A stretch of 64,000 nt of DNA from Shewanella seohaensis (GCF_025449215.1 NZ_CP104900.1:3596001-3660000); one strand, 5' to 3'; positions 10,572 to 20,345 are shown, counted from the first letter of the stretch. Program-made: numbers and translations. The notes: a model not told the origin generated them from the letters alone.

Positions 10572-10729
10572 GCTATTAATAGTAAATCCTTTCTTTTAAC
10601 GACCTTCGATCTTTTCTCATGCTCGGAGGTCGGATTTCGATCACATCTTTATCTACTAATGGGTTCTTGCTCAAACATCTGGTAGCATGCTTGCCACTTT
10701 GAATAATAACAAGATGGGATAAAGACAAT

Positions 10730-12181
10730 ATGACGATTGAAACCCCGATTTTAATCACATTTGTTGGCTATTTAGTATTGATGATGGGCATAGGATTTTG
10801 GGCTTACCGTGCCACCGATACTGTTGATGATTATATTTTAGGCGGCCGTAAAATGGGCCCCGCCGTGACCGCGCTCAGCGTGGGCGCCTCCGATATGTCA
10901 GGCTGGTTGCTCTTAGGCTTACCTGGCGCCGTTTACTTAGGCGGCTTAGGCGAAGCCTGGATCGGTATTGGCTTGGTTGTCGGCGCTTGGCTTAACTGGT
11001 TGTTTGTGGCTAAACGCCTACGCATTTACACCCAATTAGCAGACAACGCCCTCACCCTGCCCGACTTCTTCGAGAAACGTTTTCACGATAAACAGGGTTA
11101 CCTCAAACTCGTCTCTGCGGTCACGATTCTGGTGTTTTTCACCTTCTATGCATCTTCTGGCATGGTGGGCGGCGCCATTCTGTTCGAAAAAGTCTTCGGC
11201 CTCGATTATAACGTTGCCTTAGTGATTGGCTCAGCCATCATTGTGGGTTACACCTTTATTGGCGGTTTTTTTGCCGTGAGTTGGACCGACTTCTTCCAAG
11301 GCTGTTTAATGCTGATAGCCCTGCTGATCATCCCCTTTGCGGTGTTCTCTCACCCAGAGAGCCATGCGGGAATTGAGTCTATCGACCCAGCCATGTTGGC
11401 ACTGATCAGTGACAAAACCACAGTGATTGGCTTGTTATCACTGCTCGCATGGGGACTGGGTTATTTCGGTCAGCCCCATATTTTGTCGCGCTTTATGGCC
11501 ATTGGCAGCGCCGATGCACTGCCGCTGTCACGCCGTATCGCCATGAGCTGGATGATGTTATCTCTCATCGGCGCGTTAGCCACAGGCTTAGCGGGTTCAC
11601 TGTATTTTGCCAACCAACCCTTGGCCAATGCCGAAACCGTGTTTATTCATTTAGCCCAAGCCGCCTTTAACCCTTGGATTGGCGGATTACTGATCGCCGC
11701 AATTCTGTCGGCCATTATGAGTACCATTGATTCGCAGTTGTTGGTGTGTTCGAGCGTGATCACCGAGGACTTTTACCGCAAGTGGTTACGCCCTCAAGCA
11801 GACGATCGCGAGCTGATGATGGTAGGTCGTATGGGCGTGCTGGCCATTGCCGTGATCGCGGGGATCATTGCCCTAAATCCTGAAAGCAGTGTATTAAGCC
11901 TAGTCAGTTATGCTTGGGCAGGTTTTGGTGCCGCCTTTGGTCCTGTCGTACTGCTATCACTCTTCTGGAAGCAGTACAGCCGTAACGGGGCGATTGCGAC
12001 CATTATTGTCGGCGCATTAACCGTGGTGATTTGGAAGCAGCTCACAGGTGGCATTTTCGACCTGTACGAAATTTTACCCGGATTTGTGTTTGCGATTATT
12101 GCTGGTGTCATCGTCAGTAAAATATCACGCCCTGCCGAAGCCATTACCGCAGAATTTGAGCAATTTAAATCCGCGTTATAA
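10730..12181 (+). CDS. putP: Sodium/proline symporter PutP
   Basis: A 483-residue sodium:solute symporter (SSF) family protein with about 13 membrane helices, close in length to E. coli PutP (502). The start ILITFVGYLVLMMGIGFWAY, the GGRKMGPAVTALSVGASDMSGW sodium-site region (first part GGRKMGPAVTALS, then GASDMSGWLLLGLPG) and SAIMSTIDSQLLVCSSVI in the later helices are characteristic of PutP. It takes up proline with sodium across the inner membrane. No putA gene lies beside it. A rho-independent terminator follows at 12205-12234. Confidence 0.93.
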   Translation: MTIETPILITFVGYLVLMMGIGFWAYRATDTVDDYILGGRKMGPAVTALSVGASDMSGWLLLGLPGAVYLGGLGEAWIGIGLVVGAWLNWLFVAKRLRIYTQLADNALTLPDFFEKRFHDKQGYLKLVSAVTILVFFTFYASSGMVGGAILFEKVFGLDYNVALVIGSAIIVGYTFIGGFFAVSWTDFFQGCLMLIALLIIPFAVFSHPESHAGIESIDPAMLALISDKTTVIGLLSLLAWGLGYFGQPHILSRFMAIGSADALPLSRRIAMSWMMLSLIGALATGLAGSLYFANQPLANAETVFIHLAQAAFNPWIGGLLIAAILSAIMSTIDSQLLVCSSVITEDFYRKWLRPQADDRELMMVGRMGVLAIAVIAGIIALNPESSVLSLVSYAWAGFGAAFGPVVLLSLFWKQYSRNGAIATIIVGALTVVIWKQLTGGIFDLYEILPGFVFAIIAGVIVSKISRPAEAITAEFEQFKSAL

Positions 12182-12204
12182 CAGCTAATTTTCTGTCCCT
12201 AATT

Positions 12205-12234
12205 GTAAAAAGCGTACATGTGTACGCTTTTTAC
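12205..12234 (+). terminator. Terminator after putP
   Basis: A 30-base near-perfect palindrome with stem AAAAAGCGTACA and its complement ending in a T run, 24 bases after the putP stop codon. The A and T tracts on both arms would let it work in both directions. Confidence 0.8.
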
Positions 12235-12325
12235 AAATTGTTTAAATTTATTAACTTTCTTCTCGTTACAAAACATTAACCTCAATTAAAACTTCCCTCC
12301 CCAATAAAAACCAAAGATACCAAGC

Positions 12326-12342
12326 ATCTGGCCAGACCATTC
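12326..12342 (+). promoter_or_regulatory. Second FadR-like site upstream of fadL
   Basis: ATCTGGCCAGACCATTC shares the CTGGNCNGACC core with the FadR consensus but departs in the right arm. It lies 71 bases upstream of the stronger site at 12397, so paired binding is possible. Confidence 0.35.
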
Positions 12343-12396
12343 GTTCATGCTAAAGTACGACCCCGTTTTAATTAACTGTTAATTAACAAATTTCAA

Positions 12397-12413
12397 ATCT
12401 GGTCGGACTTGTT
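12397..12413 (+). promoter_or_regulatory. FadR operator upstream of fadL
   Basis: ATCTGGTCGGACTTGTT fits the FadR consensus ANCTGGTCNGACNTGTT at every defined position. It lies 109 bases before the fadL start, within the AT-rich leader that contains TTAATTAACTGTTAATTAAC just upstream. Control of fadL by fatty acid supply is therefore likely; the binding itself is inferred. Confidence 0.65.
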
Positions 12414-12521
12414 GAGGTTACGCACAGTCCCTACCATGCCGGAGATTATAAAAGGATTTGCGCCTTGTTCTGGCAACTAGGACCGAACAAAATCCAATAC
12501 CAAAATAATGAGAGAATAATA

Positions 12522-13817
12522 ATGAAATCATTCAACAAGACACTGCTTGCCGTTGCCGTTGCACTGGCGAGTTCACAAACTTTCGCATCGGGTTTCCAAT
12601 TAAACAGCCAATCAGCCACAGGTATGGGCCGTGCATTTGCCGGTGACGCCGTCATCGCTGATAACGCTTCAGTGTTATCTCGTAACCCTGCAGCGATGGC
12701 GCTCTTTGATAAAGACGCAATCTCTTTCGGCTTAACCTATGCCGATATTACTGTTGACGTTAAAGACGTTAACTTTGCCGGTGGCGCTTATGATTTAGGC
12801 AGTATCGACGATGCGGGTAGCTCTAAAGTTATCCCGAATATTTTCTACATTCACCCAATCGACGATAAATTCGCCGTGGGTTTTGCCGCATTCTCTAACT
12901 TCGGTACCGGTACCGATGCCAGCTCACTTTCGAAGAATTTGCCAGCAGGCTCAGCTGCACCTTATGACCTACTTGGTGAAACTGAAGTCACTACCGTTAA
13001 CTTCAACGCCAGCGTGTCATATCGCATCAACGATATGTTCAGTATCGGCGCGGGTCTGGATGCCGTCTATGGCGAAGGCCGCTTAACCCGTAATATGGGC
13101 ACTACACCTCTGGTTGACGTAGACGCTGATGGTTGGGCTTTCGGTGGTATCGTAGGTGCTACTATTGAGTTAGATAAAGACAACCGTTTCGGTATCAGCT
13201 ACCGTTTCAGCCCAACCGTAAATGTTGAAGGCGATATCAATACTGTCTCGATGACAACCATTCCTGGTGTAGGTGCAGTACCAGTTACGACCAGTTTTGA
13301 TAGCTTAGATGTACCGTTAGCGGATATTTTCCAAGTTGCCGGTTTCCATCAAATCACCCCTAAATTTGCCCTGCACTACACAGCCCAGCACACTCAGTGG
13401 GGCAATTTTGATCAAATCACCGCGAAAGACGGTACAGCAACGATTGCCGCTGTGGGTGTGACTCAACCTGTAGGTGATGTAGCCCTGAAAGAATACCAAT
13501 GGAAAGATTCATGGTTATTCAGCGTGGGTGGTACTTACACCATCAACGAACAATTCACCGTTCGTGCAGGTTACATGCATGACCAAGGCGTTGTGGACGA
13601 AATCAGCTCGATTTCATTCCCAGACTCTGACCGTAACTGGTACACAGCGGGTATGAGCTACCACATCAACCCACAAAACACCGTTGACTTCGGTATCGCT
13701 TACATTAAAGGTGAAGAAGTTCACCTGATTGAAAACAGCGCAATCACAGGCCCTGTGAACGCGGTAACTGAATCAAGCGGTATGTACTATTCAGTACAGT
13801 ACAGCTACCAGTTCTAA
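12522..13817 (+). CDS. fadL: Outer membrane long-chain fatty acid transporter FadL
   Basis: A 431-residue outer membrane protein of the FadL/OmpP1 family. I start at 12522 because it gives a standard signal peptide (MKSFNKTLLAVAVALASSQT ending FA-S) and is preceded by GAGAG; an in-frame upstream start at 12465 would add 19 residues before the signal. The mature N-terminus GFQLNSQSATGMGRAFAGDA and the NPAAMALF hatch motif (about 60) are diagnostic, and the protein ends in an aromatic beta strand (YYSVQYSYQF) for Bam-mediated assembly. It carries long-chain fatty acids across the outer membrane and shares FadR-like operators with fadIJ at the left end. Confidence 0.93.
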   Translation: MKSFNKTLLAVAVALASSQTFASGFQLNSQSATGMGRAFAGDAVIADNASVLSRNPAAMALFDKDAISFGLTYADITVDVKDVNFAGGAYDLGSIDDAGSSKVIPNIFYIHPIDDKFAVGFAAFSNFGTGTDASSLSKNLPAGSAAPYDLLGETEVTTVNFNASVSYRINDMFSIGAGLDAVYGEGRLTRNMGTTPLVDVDADGWAFGGIVGATIELDKDNRFGISYRFSPTVNVEGDINTVSMTTIPGVGAVPVTTSFDSLDVPLADIFQVAGFHQITPKFALHYTAQHTQWGNFDQITAKDGTATIAAVGVTQPVGDVALKEYQWKDSWLFSVGGTYTINEQFTVRAGYMHDQGVVDEISSISFPDSDRNWYTAGMSYHINPQNTVDFGIAYIKGEEVHLIENSAITGPVNAVTESSGMYYSVQYSYQF

Positions 13818-13831
13818 GCTGTTTCGAACTC

Positions 13832-13859
13832 AAAAAAGCCGCATTTTTGCGGCTTTTTT
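13832..13859 (+). terminator. Terminator after fadL
   Basis: AAAAAAGCCGC, loop of about five bases, GCGGCTTTTTT; a classic rho-independent terminator 15 bases after the fadL stop codon. Confidence 0.9.
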
Positions 13860-13917
13860 GTATCTTACGTATTTATTGCCTAAAGTTAATCCATCCCCCA
13901 CTTACACTGTCACCCTT

Positions 13918-14304
13918 ATGGCAAAAGTCATTGGACTTGGTGGTATTTTCTTTAAAAGTACTGATCCCGTCGCGTTAGCCGCTTGGTATCAAAACCATCT
14001 GCAAATACCAATTGAAAACTGGGGCGGTGCCGCCTTTTATCACAACGATAAACCGACCCCCGGTTACCATGTGTGGACCCCTTTCGACCATAACACTAGC
14101 TATTTTGCCCCGACCGACAAAAGCTTTATGTTTAATTTTATCGTTGACGATCTGGAGCAGGCCCTACAGCAAGTCACTCAGGGCGGCGGCGAACAAATTG
14201 GGGAGATTGAAGACTCGGAATTTGGCCGTTTCGGTTGGTTTATCGACCCCGATGGCAATAAAGTCGAATTATGGCAGCCAAGCCCTATCCCTCCCGTTAA
14301 CTAA
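13918..14304 (+). CDS. VOC/glyoxalase family protein
   Basis: A 128-residue single-domain vicinal oxygen chelate protein. It starts MAKVIGLGGIFFKSTDPVAL, a typical first beta-alpha-beta module, and ends with FGRFGWFIDPDGNKVELWQP, the hallmark second half with the metal-binding Glu in VELW. I chose the ATG at 13918; an upstream in-frame start at 13858 lies inside the terminator region of fadL and is unlikely. The substrate cannot be told from sequence; members include glyoxalase I, dioxygenases and antibiotic resistance proteins. Confidence 0.85.
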   Translation: MAKVIGLGGIFFKSTDPVALAAWYQNHLQIPIENWGGAAFYHNDKPTPGYHVWTPFDHNTSYFAPTDKSFMFNFIVDDLEQALQQVTQGGGEQIGEIEDSEFGRFGWFIDPDGNKVELWQPSPIPPVN

Positions 14305-14458
14305 GTGGTTAACTCATAAGCCGCTTTTACAACCGCGTATCAATCCTGAATAGCAGCTGAGCATTTTCAATAAAGCTCAATGCTTTCTTATTTGTCTATC
14401 CCCAAAGTCACATAATTGCAGTAAGGTAGCTTCAACAATCCCATCGAGTGAGTATGTT

Positions 14459-15175
14459 ATGCAACGCAATTATCTTCTTCCCGCCCTCTTGCTTGGCGGT
14501 TTCTTATGTGCAGGCATGGTCTATGTAGGACAAAGCGCCAGTTCGGCGCTGTTAGAGATGAAAGCCCTAGAGCGCACAGTCACTGTTAAAGGGCTGGCCG
14601 AAAAGGAAGTGAAAGCCAATATCGCCATCTGGCCGATTAACTTCACCGAAGTCGACAATAACCTGCCTAAGCTCTACGACACAGTGCAGCAAAAAACCGA
14701 CAGAGTGGTAGCCTACCTCAAGGAACAGGGTTTTAGCGATAGCGAAATTACAGTCTCGCTGCCGACAATAGAAGACAGACAGGCTCAAGGCTACGTTGAC
14801 CCGAATGTGCGCTATCGTTACTCGGCAAAGGTGAATCTTTCTGTCTACACCCCACAAATTGATTTAATGCTCAGCACGCGTAAGCAAATGATAAATCTAG
14901 TTAAAGAAGGCATAGCCATCGGTAGCCAAGATTATGAAAACCGTACCGAGTTTTTATTTACGGCACTCAATGATGTGAAACCGCCCATGGTGCAGGAAGC
15001 AACGCAAAATGCCCGGGAAGTGGCCGAAAAGTTTGCCAAGGACTCACAATCGCGTCTGGGTAAGATTAAGAGTGCCAGCCAAGGCCAGTTTACGATTTCC
15101 GACCGTGACAGCAGCACGCCTTACATAAAACAAATTCGCATTGTGTCTACGCTGACCTACTATTTAAACGACTGA
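14459..15175 (+). CDS. SIMPL domain-containing protein
   Basis: A 238-residue protein with an N-terminal hydrophobic segment (residues 5-27, signal anchor or uncleaved signal) followed by a SIMPL (DUF541) domain. The segment ERTVTVKGLAEKEVKANIAI at about 38-57 and the coiled-helical middle (PKLYDTVQQKTDRVVAYLKE) are typical. Such proteins sit in the periplasm or outer envelope and are related to E. coli YggE, which is linked to oxidative stress tolerance; the activity is unknown. It stands alone between a glyoxalase-type gene and the RND operon. Confidence 0.85.
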   Translation: MQRNYLLPALLLGGFLCAGMVYVGQSASSALLEMKALERTVTVKGLAEKEVKANIAIWPINFTEVDNNLPKLYDTVQQKTDRVVAYLKEQGFSDSEITVSLPTIEDRQAQGYVDPNVRYRYSAKVNLSVYTPQIDLMLSTRKQMINLVKEGIAIGSQDYENRTEFLFTALNDVKPPMVQEATQNAREVAEKFAKDSQSRLGKIKSASQGQFTISDRDSSTPYIKQIRIVSTLTYYLND

Positions 15176-15355
15176 TATTTAAAGCTGGACAAGGACCAGA
15201 GTGATGACATGGCGATTGATGTAAGGGAAGATTCATTCGCCGTTTCCCTATATTAGTGAAATCGATTACATTAAATTTTTCTAATAAATATTGATTGCCT
15301 AATCAAAACAACTCCATTAGAATTTACTCATGAATTATTTTTGGGATGATTTGGT

Positions 15356-16367
15356 ATGGCTGCAATCTCACGTACTCTATTCACATTATTCGTTTTTTCC
15401 CCTTTGCCACCCAGGCTGCGCCCTTGGCGACCCTCGAGGTAATGAGCAAACCTTACGCGAATTGGGTGACCCTAGACGCCAGTATCGAGGCCGTCAAAGC
15501 GGCTACCGTCTCGGCGCAAACCTCGGGGCGTATCGTTAAGCTCAACTACGATGTTAATGATGTTGTGCCAGAAGGCGCGGCGTTACTCGAGATCACCAGT
15601 AAAGAGCAAGGCGCGGAACTGGCAAGCTATGAGGCCGATCTCGCCAAAACCACAGCCCTAAATGTGGAGGCGCAGGCCCAATACAAACGCTATAAAGAAC
15701 TCTTTCCCCAAGGTGCGATTTCAAAAGGCGCCATGGATGAAGCGACCGCCAATGCCAAGGCCGCCGAGCAAGCCGTGAGTGCCGCCAAAGCTAGGGTCAT
15801 TAAAGCCAGCGAATCCCTCAAATACACTGTGGTATCGGCGCCATTTAGCGGGATTGTCACCGAGCGTTTAGTCGAATTAGGCGAAACCGTGAGTGTCGGT
15901 CAGCCACTGCTATCTGGGTTTTCACCGAGCCAAATGCGCGCTATCACCCAAGTGCCACAGCGCTATATTCAGCAACTGAAAAACGCGCCTGAGTTTATGG
16001 TGCGCTTAAGTGACGGCCGTGAACTCACCTCCAAGGACCTCACTATCTTTAGCTTTGCCGATCCTGTGAGTCACAGTTATCAAGTGCGGATTAACCTGCC
16101 AAAGGATGAACCCAACCTTCAACCCGGAACCTGGGCTAAGGCGCTGTTTAAAAATGGCGAGCGGGAAAAATCCAACTGCCGACCTCGACCCTTATCACCA
16201 TGAATGAACTCAGCAGTGTCTACCTGAAAAAAGGCGAGCAATTCGTTCTCACCCAGGTGCGCGTCTCTGAGCCTGTCGATGGTGAAGTCGAAGTCCTCGC
16301 GGGGCTGCGAACTGGTGATATTGTCGCCGTGGATGCTTACCAAGTGTTGCTTGAACAAAAGCAATAA
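15356..16367 (+). CDS. RND efflux periplasmic adaptor (membrane fusion protein), frameshifted twice as read
   Basis: A HlyD/AcrA-type adaptor that links an inner membrane RND pump to an outer membrane channel. The longest open frame as read is 15346-16203 and ends in a nonsense tail. Two single-base corrections restore a normal 337-residue protein: one extra T or C in the run at 15393-15402 joins the signal peptide MAAISRTLFTLFVF to PFATQAAPLATLEV, and one extra A in the A5 run at 16166-16170 continues GEREK as IQLPTSTLITMNEL to a stop at 16365. Visible parts: lipoyl halves around KLNYDVNDVVPEGAALLEI and FSGIVTERLVELGETVSVG, a helical hairpin between them, then the beta-barrel. The RND pump gene follows after 35 bases. 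Confidence 0.85.
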
Positions 16368-16402
16368 ATTCCCTAGCGATATCAACTTGATGAGGTTGTT
16401 GA

Positions 16403-19400
16403 ATGAAACACGCTACTGAATCTTCGACGTCACTTGGCATTTCGGGTCGTATTGCGGCCGCATTTCAAAACAGTGCCATTACGCCACTGCTGGCACTGCT
16501 GGGCTTGCTGCTCGGCTTATTTGCCATCTTAGTGACCCCAAAGGAAGAAGAACCGCAGATTGACGTCACCTTTGCCGACGTCTTTATTCCTTTCCCCGGC
16601 GCGACCCCGACCGAAGTGGAAAACTTAGTCACCCTGCCCGCCGAACAAGTGATTTCTGAGCTCAAAGGGATAGACACACTCTATTCTTTCTCCCAGCCCG
16701 ATGGCGCGATGATCATTGTGATCTTTAAGGTCGGCGTAACCCGCAACGATGCCATTGTCAGCCTCTACAACCAGATTTATTCCAATATGGATAAACTGCC
16801 GCAGGGCGCGGGTGTTGGCGAGCCATTGATTAAACCACGCGGTATCGATGATGTGCCGATTGTCAGCCTAACACTCTGGTCCAAGGACAAACAGGTCTCG
16901 GCCGAACAGTTGACCCATGTGGCATTAGGGCTAGAAACCGAAATCAAGCGGATCCCGGGTACGCGGGAGATTTACACCGTTGGCCAACATGAGATGGTGG
17001 CCAATGTTCGCATCGATCCCGCTAAGATGAACAGCTTTAATCTCACCTACGACAAGTTGAGACAAAGCCTGAATGACAATAATCACATCTCGATGCCTGC
17101 ATCTTTAGTGCAAGGGAATCAAGAGATTAAGGTTCAGGCTGGCCAGTTTTTGCAAACTATAGACGATGTAAAACAGCTGGTAGTGAGTATTTCGCAGGAT
17201 AAACAGGGTAAACCTATCCCCGTTTATTTAGCCGATATTGCCGATATCAGTTTAAAGAGTGATATTCCCACCCAAAGCGTTTGGCATAGCGACAAGACGG
17301 ATATTTACCCCGCGGTGACTATTGCCATTGGTAAGCAGCCGGGGCAAAACGCCGTCGATATTGCCGATGCCACCCTCGCGCGCATTGCTAAGGTCAAGAA
17401 TGTGTTGATCCCCAGCAATGTCGAAGTGACTGTTTCGCGCAACTATGGTGAGACGGCGGCGGATAAATCTAACACCCTTATTCTTAAGCTGATTTTTGCC
17501 ACCAGCGCCGTTGTCGTATTGGTGTTTTTAACCATGGGCGCCCGCGAATCACTGGTGGTAGGTGTCGCCATTATTATCACCTTGGCGATCACCCTGTTCG
17601 CCTCTTGGGCGTGGGGATTTACTCTTAACCGAGTGTCACTCTTCGCACTGATTTTCTCCATCGGGATCTTGGTCGACGATGCCATTGTGGTGGTGGAGAA
17701 TATCCATCGGCACATGGCGCTCGGTAATAAATCCTTTAGTGAACTCATCCCCGTTGCGGTCGATGAAGTGGGCGGCCCAACGATTCTTGCCACCTTTACC
17801 GTTATCGCAGCACTGCTGCCGATGGCATTTGTGTCGGGATTAATGGGCCCTTATATGAGTCCGATCCCCATCAACGCCAGTATGGGCATGCTGATTTCGC
17901 TTGTGGTCGCCTTTATGGTAACCCCATGGCTGAGTCGTAAACTGCTCAAACACCATAGTGGTTCAGCCACTGACACCGCACACAGCAGCGATGCCTCTGC
18001 TCAGATAAACGAGAGCAAAATGGTGCGCCTCTTTACTCACTTAATTGGTCCTTTCCTGCTTGGTAAAAATGCCCGTAAGGCAAGAGTGGGACTGGCAGCC
18101 GGCGTATTTGTGTTAATCGGCATCGCCGTCGCGCTCCCTGTCGGTCAGCTCGTGGTGTTAAAAATGCTGCCCTTCGATAATAAATCCGAGTTCCAAGTCA
18201 TGGTGGATATGCCTGAAGGCACGCCAGTGGAACAAACCCAGCGCGTACTTCAGGATTTAAGTCGCTACCTTGCCACTGTGCCCGAGGTGGAGCATTTGCA
18301 GCTGTATGCCGGCACCAATGCACCGATGAACTTTAACGGCTTAGTACGCCACTATTTTCTACGTCACAGCCAAGAGCTTGGCGATATTCAGGTCAATCTA
18401 GTCGATAAAAAGCATCGCAAGCGTGACAGTCACAGTATTGCGCTGTCGGTCCGTGAAGAATTGCAGCATATCGGCGCCAAGTATCAGGCCAATGTGAAAG
18501 TCGTTGAAGTACCACCAGGCCCGCCAGTCTGGTCACCAATTGTGGCCGAAGTCTATGGTCCAAGTCCTGCGATTCGCGAACAAGCGGCCTACGAGCTGCA
18601 GTCGCTGTTCCGTGAGACCAAAGATGTGGTCGATATTGATATTTTCTTGCCCGCAGCACAGCAAAAATGGCAAGTGATGATCGACCGCTCTAAGGCCAGC
18701 CTAATGGCGGTGCCTTATAGCAATATCGTTGATTTAATTGCAACTTCGGTTGGCGGTAAGGATGTAAGCTACTTGCATATCGCGCAGCAAAAGCAACCTG
18801 TGCCTATCCGCCTGCAACTACAGGAAGGGGCAAAAATCGATTTAGAGCAAGTGCTGAATATGAAGCTACAGAGCCAAACGGGGCAATCAGTGCCCGTGTC
18901 TGAGCTGGTGACGATTAAGCGCGGTAAAATCGATGCTCCTATCATCCATAAGAATATGATCCCTATGGTGATGGTAGTTGCCGATATGGCCGGTCCGCTC
19001 GACAGTCCGCTCTATGGCATGTTCGACATGGCGGGCAAAATCGACGGCGATGGTGGCTTAGGTTTCGATCAGCATTATATCCACCAACCAACCGGGCTAG
19101 ACTCGGTCGCCGTGCTCTGGGACGGGGAATGGAAGATCACCTATGAAACCTTCAGGGATATGGGAATCGCCTATGCCGTGGGGATGATTGCGATTTACTT
19201 ATTGGTCGTCGCCCAATTTAGATCCTATCTGGTGCCGCTCATCATTATGGCGCCAATCCCACTGACAGTGATTGGGGTGATGCCGGGGCATGCGCTGCTC
19301 GGTGCGCAATTTACCGCGACGTCAATGATTGGCATGATTGCCTTAGCGGGGATTATTGTCCGTAACTCGATATTATTAGTGGATTTTATCAATCAGGAAA

Positions 19401-19651
19401 CCGCCTCAGGGGTTCCCTTTGAGCGCGCTGTCATCCACTCGGGCGCCGTGCGGGCCAAACCGATTATGCTGACCGCTTTGGCGGCCATGATTGGCGCCTT
19501 GTTTATCCTGGACGACCCAATCTTCAACGGGCTTGCGATCAGTTTAATTTTCGGGATTTTTATCTCGACCTTACTGACCTTAATCGTCATCCCAGTGCTT
19601 TACTACGCGGCGATGAAAAATCGCATAAACTTAACTCAAACAGCCGATTAA
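16403..19651 (+). CDS. RND efflux transporter permease (AcrB family)
   Basis: A 1082-residue inner membrane RND pump, somewhat longer than AcrB (1049). Twelve membrane helices with two large periplasmic loops are expected. The first helix is preceded by a short cytosolic tail (about 27-45, TPLLALLGLLLGLFAILV). The proton-relay helix 4 motif is visible as IGILVDDAIVVVENIHRH with two adjacent Asp. The helix 10-11 region IGMIALAGIIVRNSILLVDF is also typical. Together with the adaptor before it the gene forms a tripartite exporter; no outer membrane channel gene is adjacent, so a TolC-like protein elsewhere must serve. Substrate unknown. Confidence 0.92.
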   Translation: MKHATESSTSLGISGRIAAAFQNSAITPLLALLGLLLGLFAILVTPKEEEPQIDVTFADVFIPFPGATPTEVENLVTLPAEQVISELKGIDTLYSFSQPDGAMIIVIFKVGVTRNDAIVSLYNQIYSNMDKLPQGAGVGEPLIKPRGIDDVPIVSLTLWSKDKQVSAEQLTHVALGLETEIKRIPGTREIYTVGQHEMVANVRIDPAKMNSFNLTYDKLRQSLNDNNHISMPASLVQGNQEIKVQAGQFLQTIDDVKQLVVSISQDKQGKPIPVYLADIADISLKSDIPTQSVWHSDKTDIYPAVTIAIGKQPGQNAVDIADATLARIAKVKNVLIPSNVEVTVSRNYGETAADKSNTLILKLIFATSAVVVLVFLTMGARESLVVGVAIIITLAITLFASWAWGFTLNRVSLFALIFSIGILVDDAIVVVENIHRHMALGNKSFSELIPVAVDEVGGPTILATFTVIAALLPMAFVSGLMGPYMSPIPINASMGMLISLVVAFMVTPWLSRKLLKHHSGSATDTAHSSDASAQINESKMVRLFTHLIGPFLLGKNARKARVGLAAGVFVLIGIAVALPVGQLVVLKMLPFDNKSEFQVMVDMPEGTPVEQTQRVLQDLSRYLATVPEVEHLQLYAGTNAPMNFNGLVRHYFLRHSQELGDIQVNLVDKKHRKRDSHSIALSVREELQHIGAKYQANVKVVEVPPGPPVWSPIVAEVYGPSPAIREQAAYELQSLFRETKDVVDIDIFLPAAQQKWQVMIDRSKASLMAVPYSNIVDLIATSVGGKDVSYLHIAQQKQPVPIRLQLQEGAKIDLEQVLNMKLQSQTGQSVPVSELVTIKRGKIDAPIIHKNMIPMVMVVADMAGPLDSPLYGMFDMAGKIDGDGGLGFDQHYIHQPTGLDSVAVLWDGEWKITYETFRDMGIAYAVGMIAIYLLVVAQFRSYLVPLIIMAPIPLTVIGVMPGHALLGAQFTATSMIGMIALAGIIVRNSILLVDFINQETASGVPFERAVIHSGAVRAKPIMLTALAAMIGALFILDDPIFNGLAISLIFGIFISTLLTLIVIPVLYYAAMKNRINLTQTAD

Positions 19652-19692
19652 CCCACAATAGGCAGCCATAGCGCTGCCTCTAGGAGCAACCT

Positions 19693-19905
19693 ATGTCACT
19701 CGAACGCAGCATTATGGCCTTTGCCGGATTTATGGTGTTACTGTCTTTGGTGTTAACCGCTTTTGTGCACCATAACTTTATGTGGTTAACGGCCTTCGTT
19801 GGCGCTAACCTATTCCAAAGCGCTTTCACGGGTTTTTGCCCTGCGGCCATGGTATTACGCAAATTGGGCGTCAAATCCGAAGCCGAAATCGCGAAACAAG
19901 GTTAA
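19693..19905 (+). CDS. DUF2892 small inner membrane protein (YgaP membrane-domain type)
   Basis: A 70-residue protein with two membrane helices (about 8-27 and 30-48) and the GFCPAAMVLRKLG signature of the DUF2892 / YgaP-like transmembrane family. In E. coli YgaP this membrane part is fused behind a rhodanese domain; here a secreted rhodanese is the next gene, 25 bases away. The gene follows the RND pump by 41 bases with AGGAGC before the ATG and is probably in the same operon. Confidence 0.85.
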   Translation: MSLERSIMAFAGFMVLLSLVLTAFVHHNFMWLTAFVGANLFQSAFTGFCPAAMVLRKLGVKSEAEIAKQG

Positions 19906-19930
19906 TGCACATTTGCAAAGGAGAAAGTCA

Positions 19931-20329
19931 GTGTTCAACAAGTTACTGTGTCGCAGTAAAACCTTACTGGGGGTGGCTCTCTTGAGTCTGTCATCACTCG
20001 CCTTAGTCCCGAACGCGGCAAGTGCCGCCGATCAAGAGCCCCAAGTTGCGTGGCAGAAAATCGCTGCTGGCGCTATGGTGCTCGATGTGCGCACCCCAGA
20101 GGAATTTGCCGCGGGCCATTTAGCCAATGCGGTTAATATTCCCTTTGAGCAAGTCGCCGCCGAGTTTGCTAAGCGCGGTATCGCCAAAGATGCGCCCGTG
20201 GTGTTGTATTGTCGTAGCGGTCGACGCAGCAGTATCGCAACCGAAGCCCTAGTCGCGGCGGGTTACACTCAAACCTATAACGGTGGCGGTTATCAGACCT
20301 TAGCCGACGCTCAGCCTAAAACAGAATAA
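19931..20329 (+). CDS. Secreted rhodanese-like protein
   Basis: A 132-residue protein starting at GTG 19931 with AAGGAG nine bases upstream. It has a signal peptide (VFNKLLCRSKTLLGVALLSL then SSLALVPNAASA) and a single rhodanese domain with the active-site loop VVLYCRSGRRSS holding the catalytic Cys. The longer in-frame start at 19799 would overlap the previous gene in another frame and hide the signal peptide, so I reject it. It likely acts in the periplasm as a sulfurtransferase, perhaps with the DUF2892 membrane protein before it. Confidence 0.88.
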   Translation: MFNKLLCRSKTLLGVALLSLSSLALVPNAASAADQEPQVAWQKIAAGAMVLDVRTPEEFAAGHLANAVNIPFEQVAAEFAKRGIAKDAPVVLYCRSGRRSSIATEALVAAGYTQTYNGGGYQTLADAQPKTE

Positions 20330-20345
20330 CTCGCTGTTGAGATCG

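Noticed and set aside
19799..19930. N-terminal extension of the secreted rhodanese
   Set aside because: Overlaps the DUF2892 gene in another frame, and would bury the signal peptide; the GTG at 19931 has a proper ribosome site.
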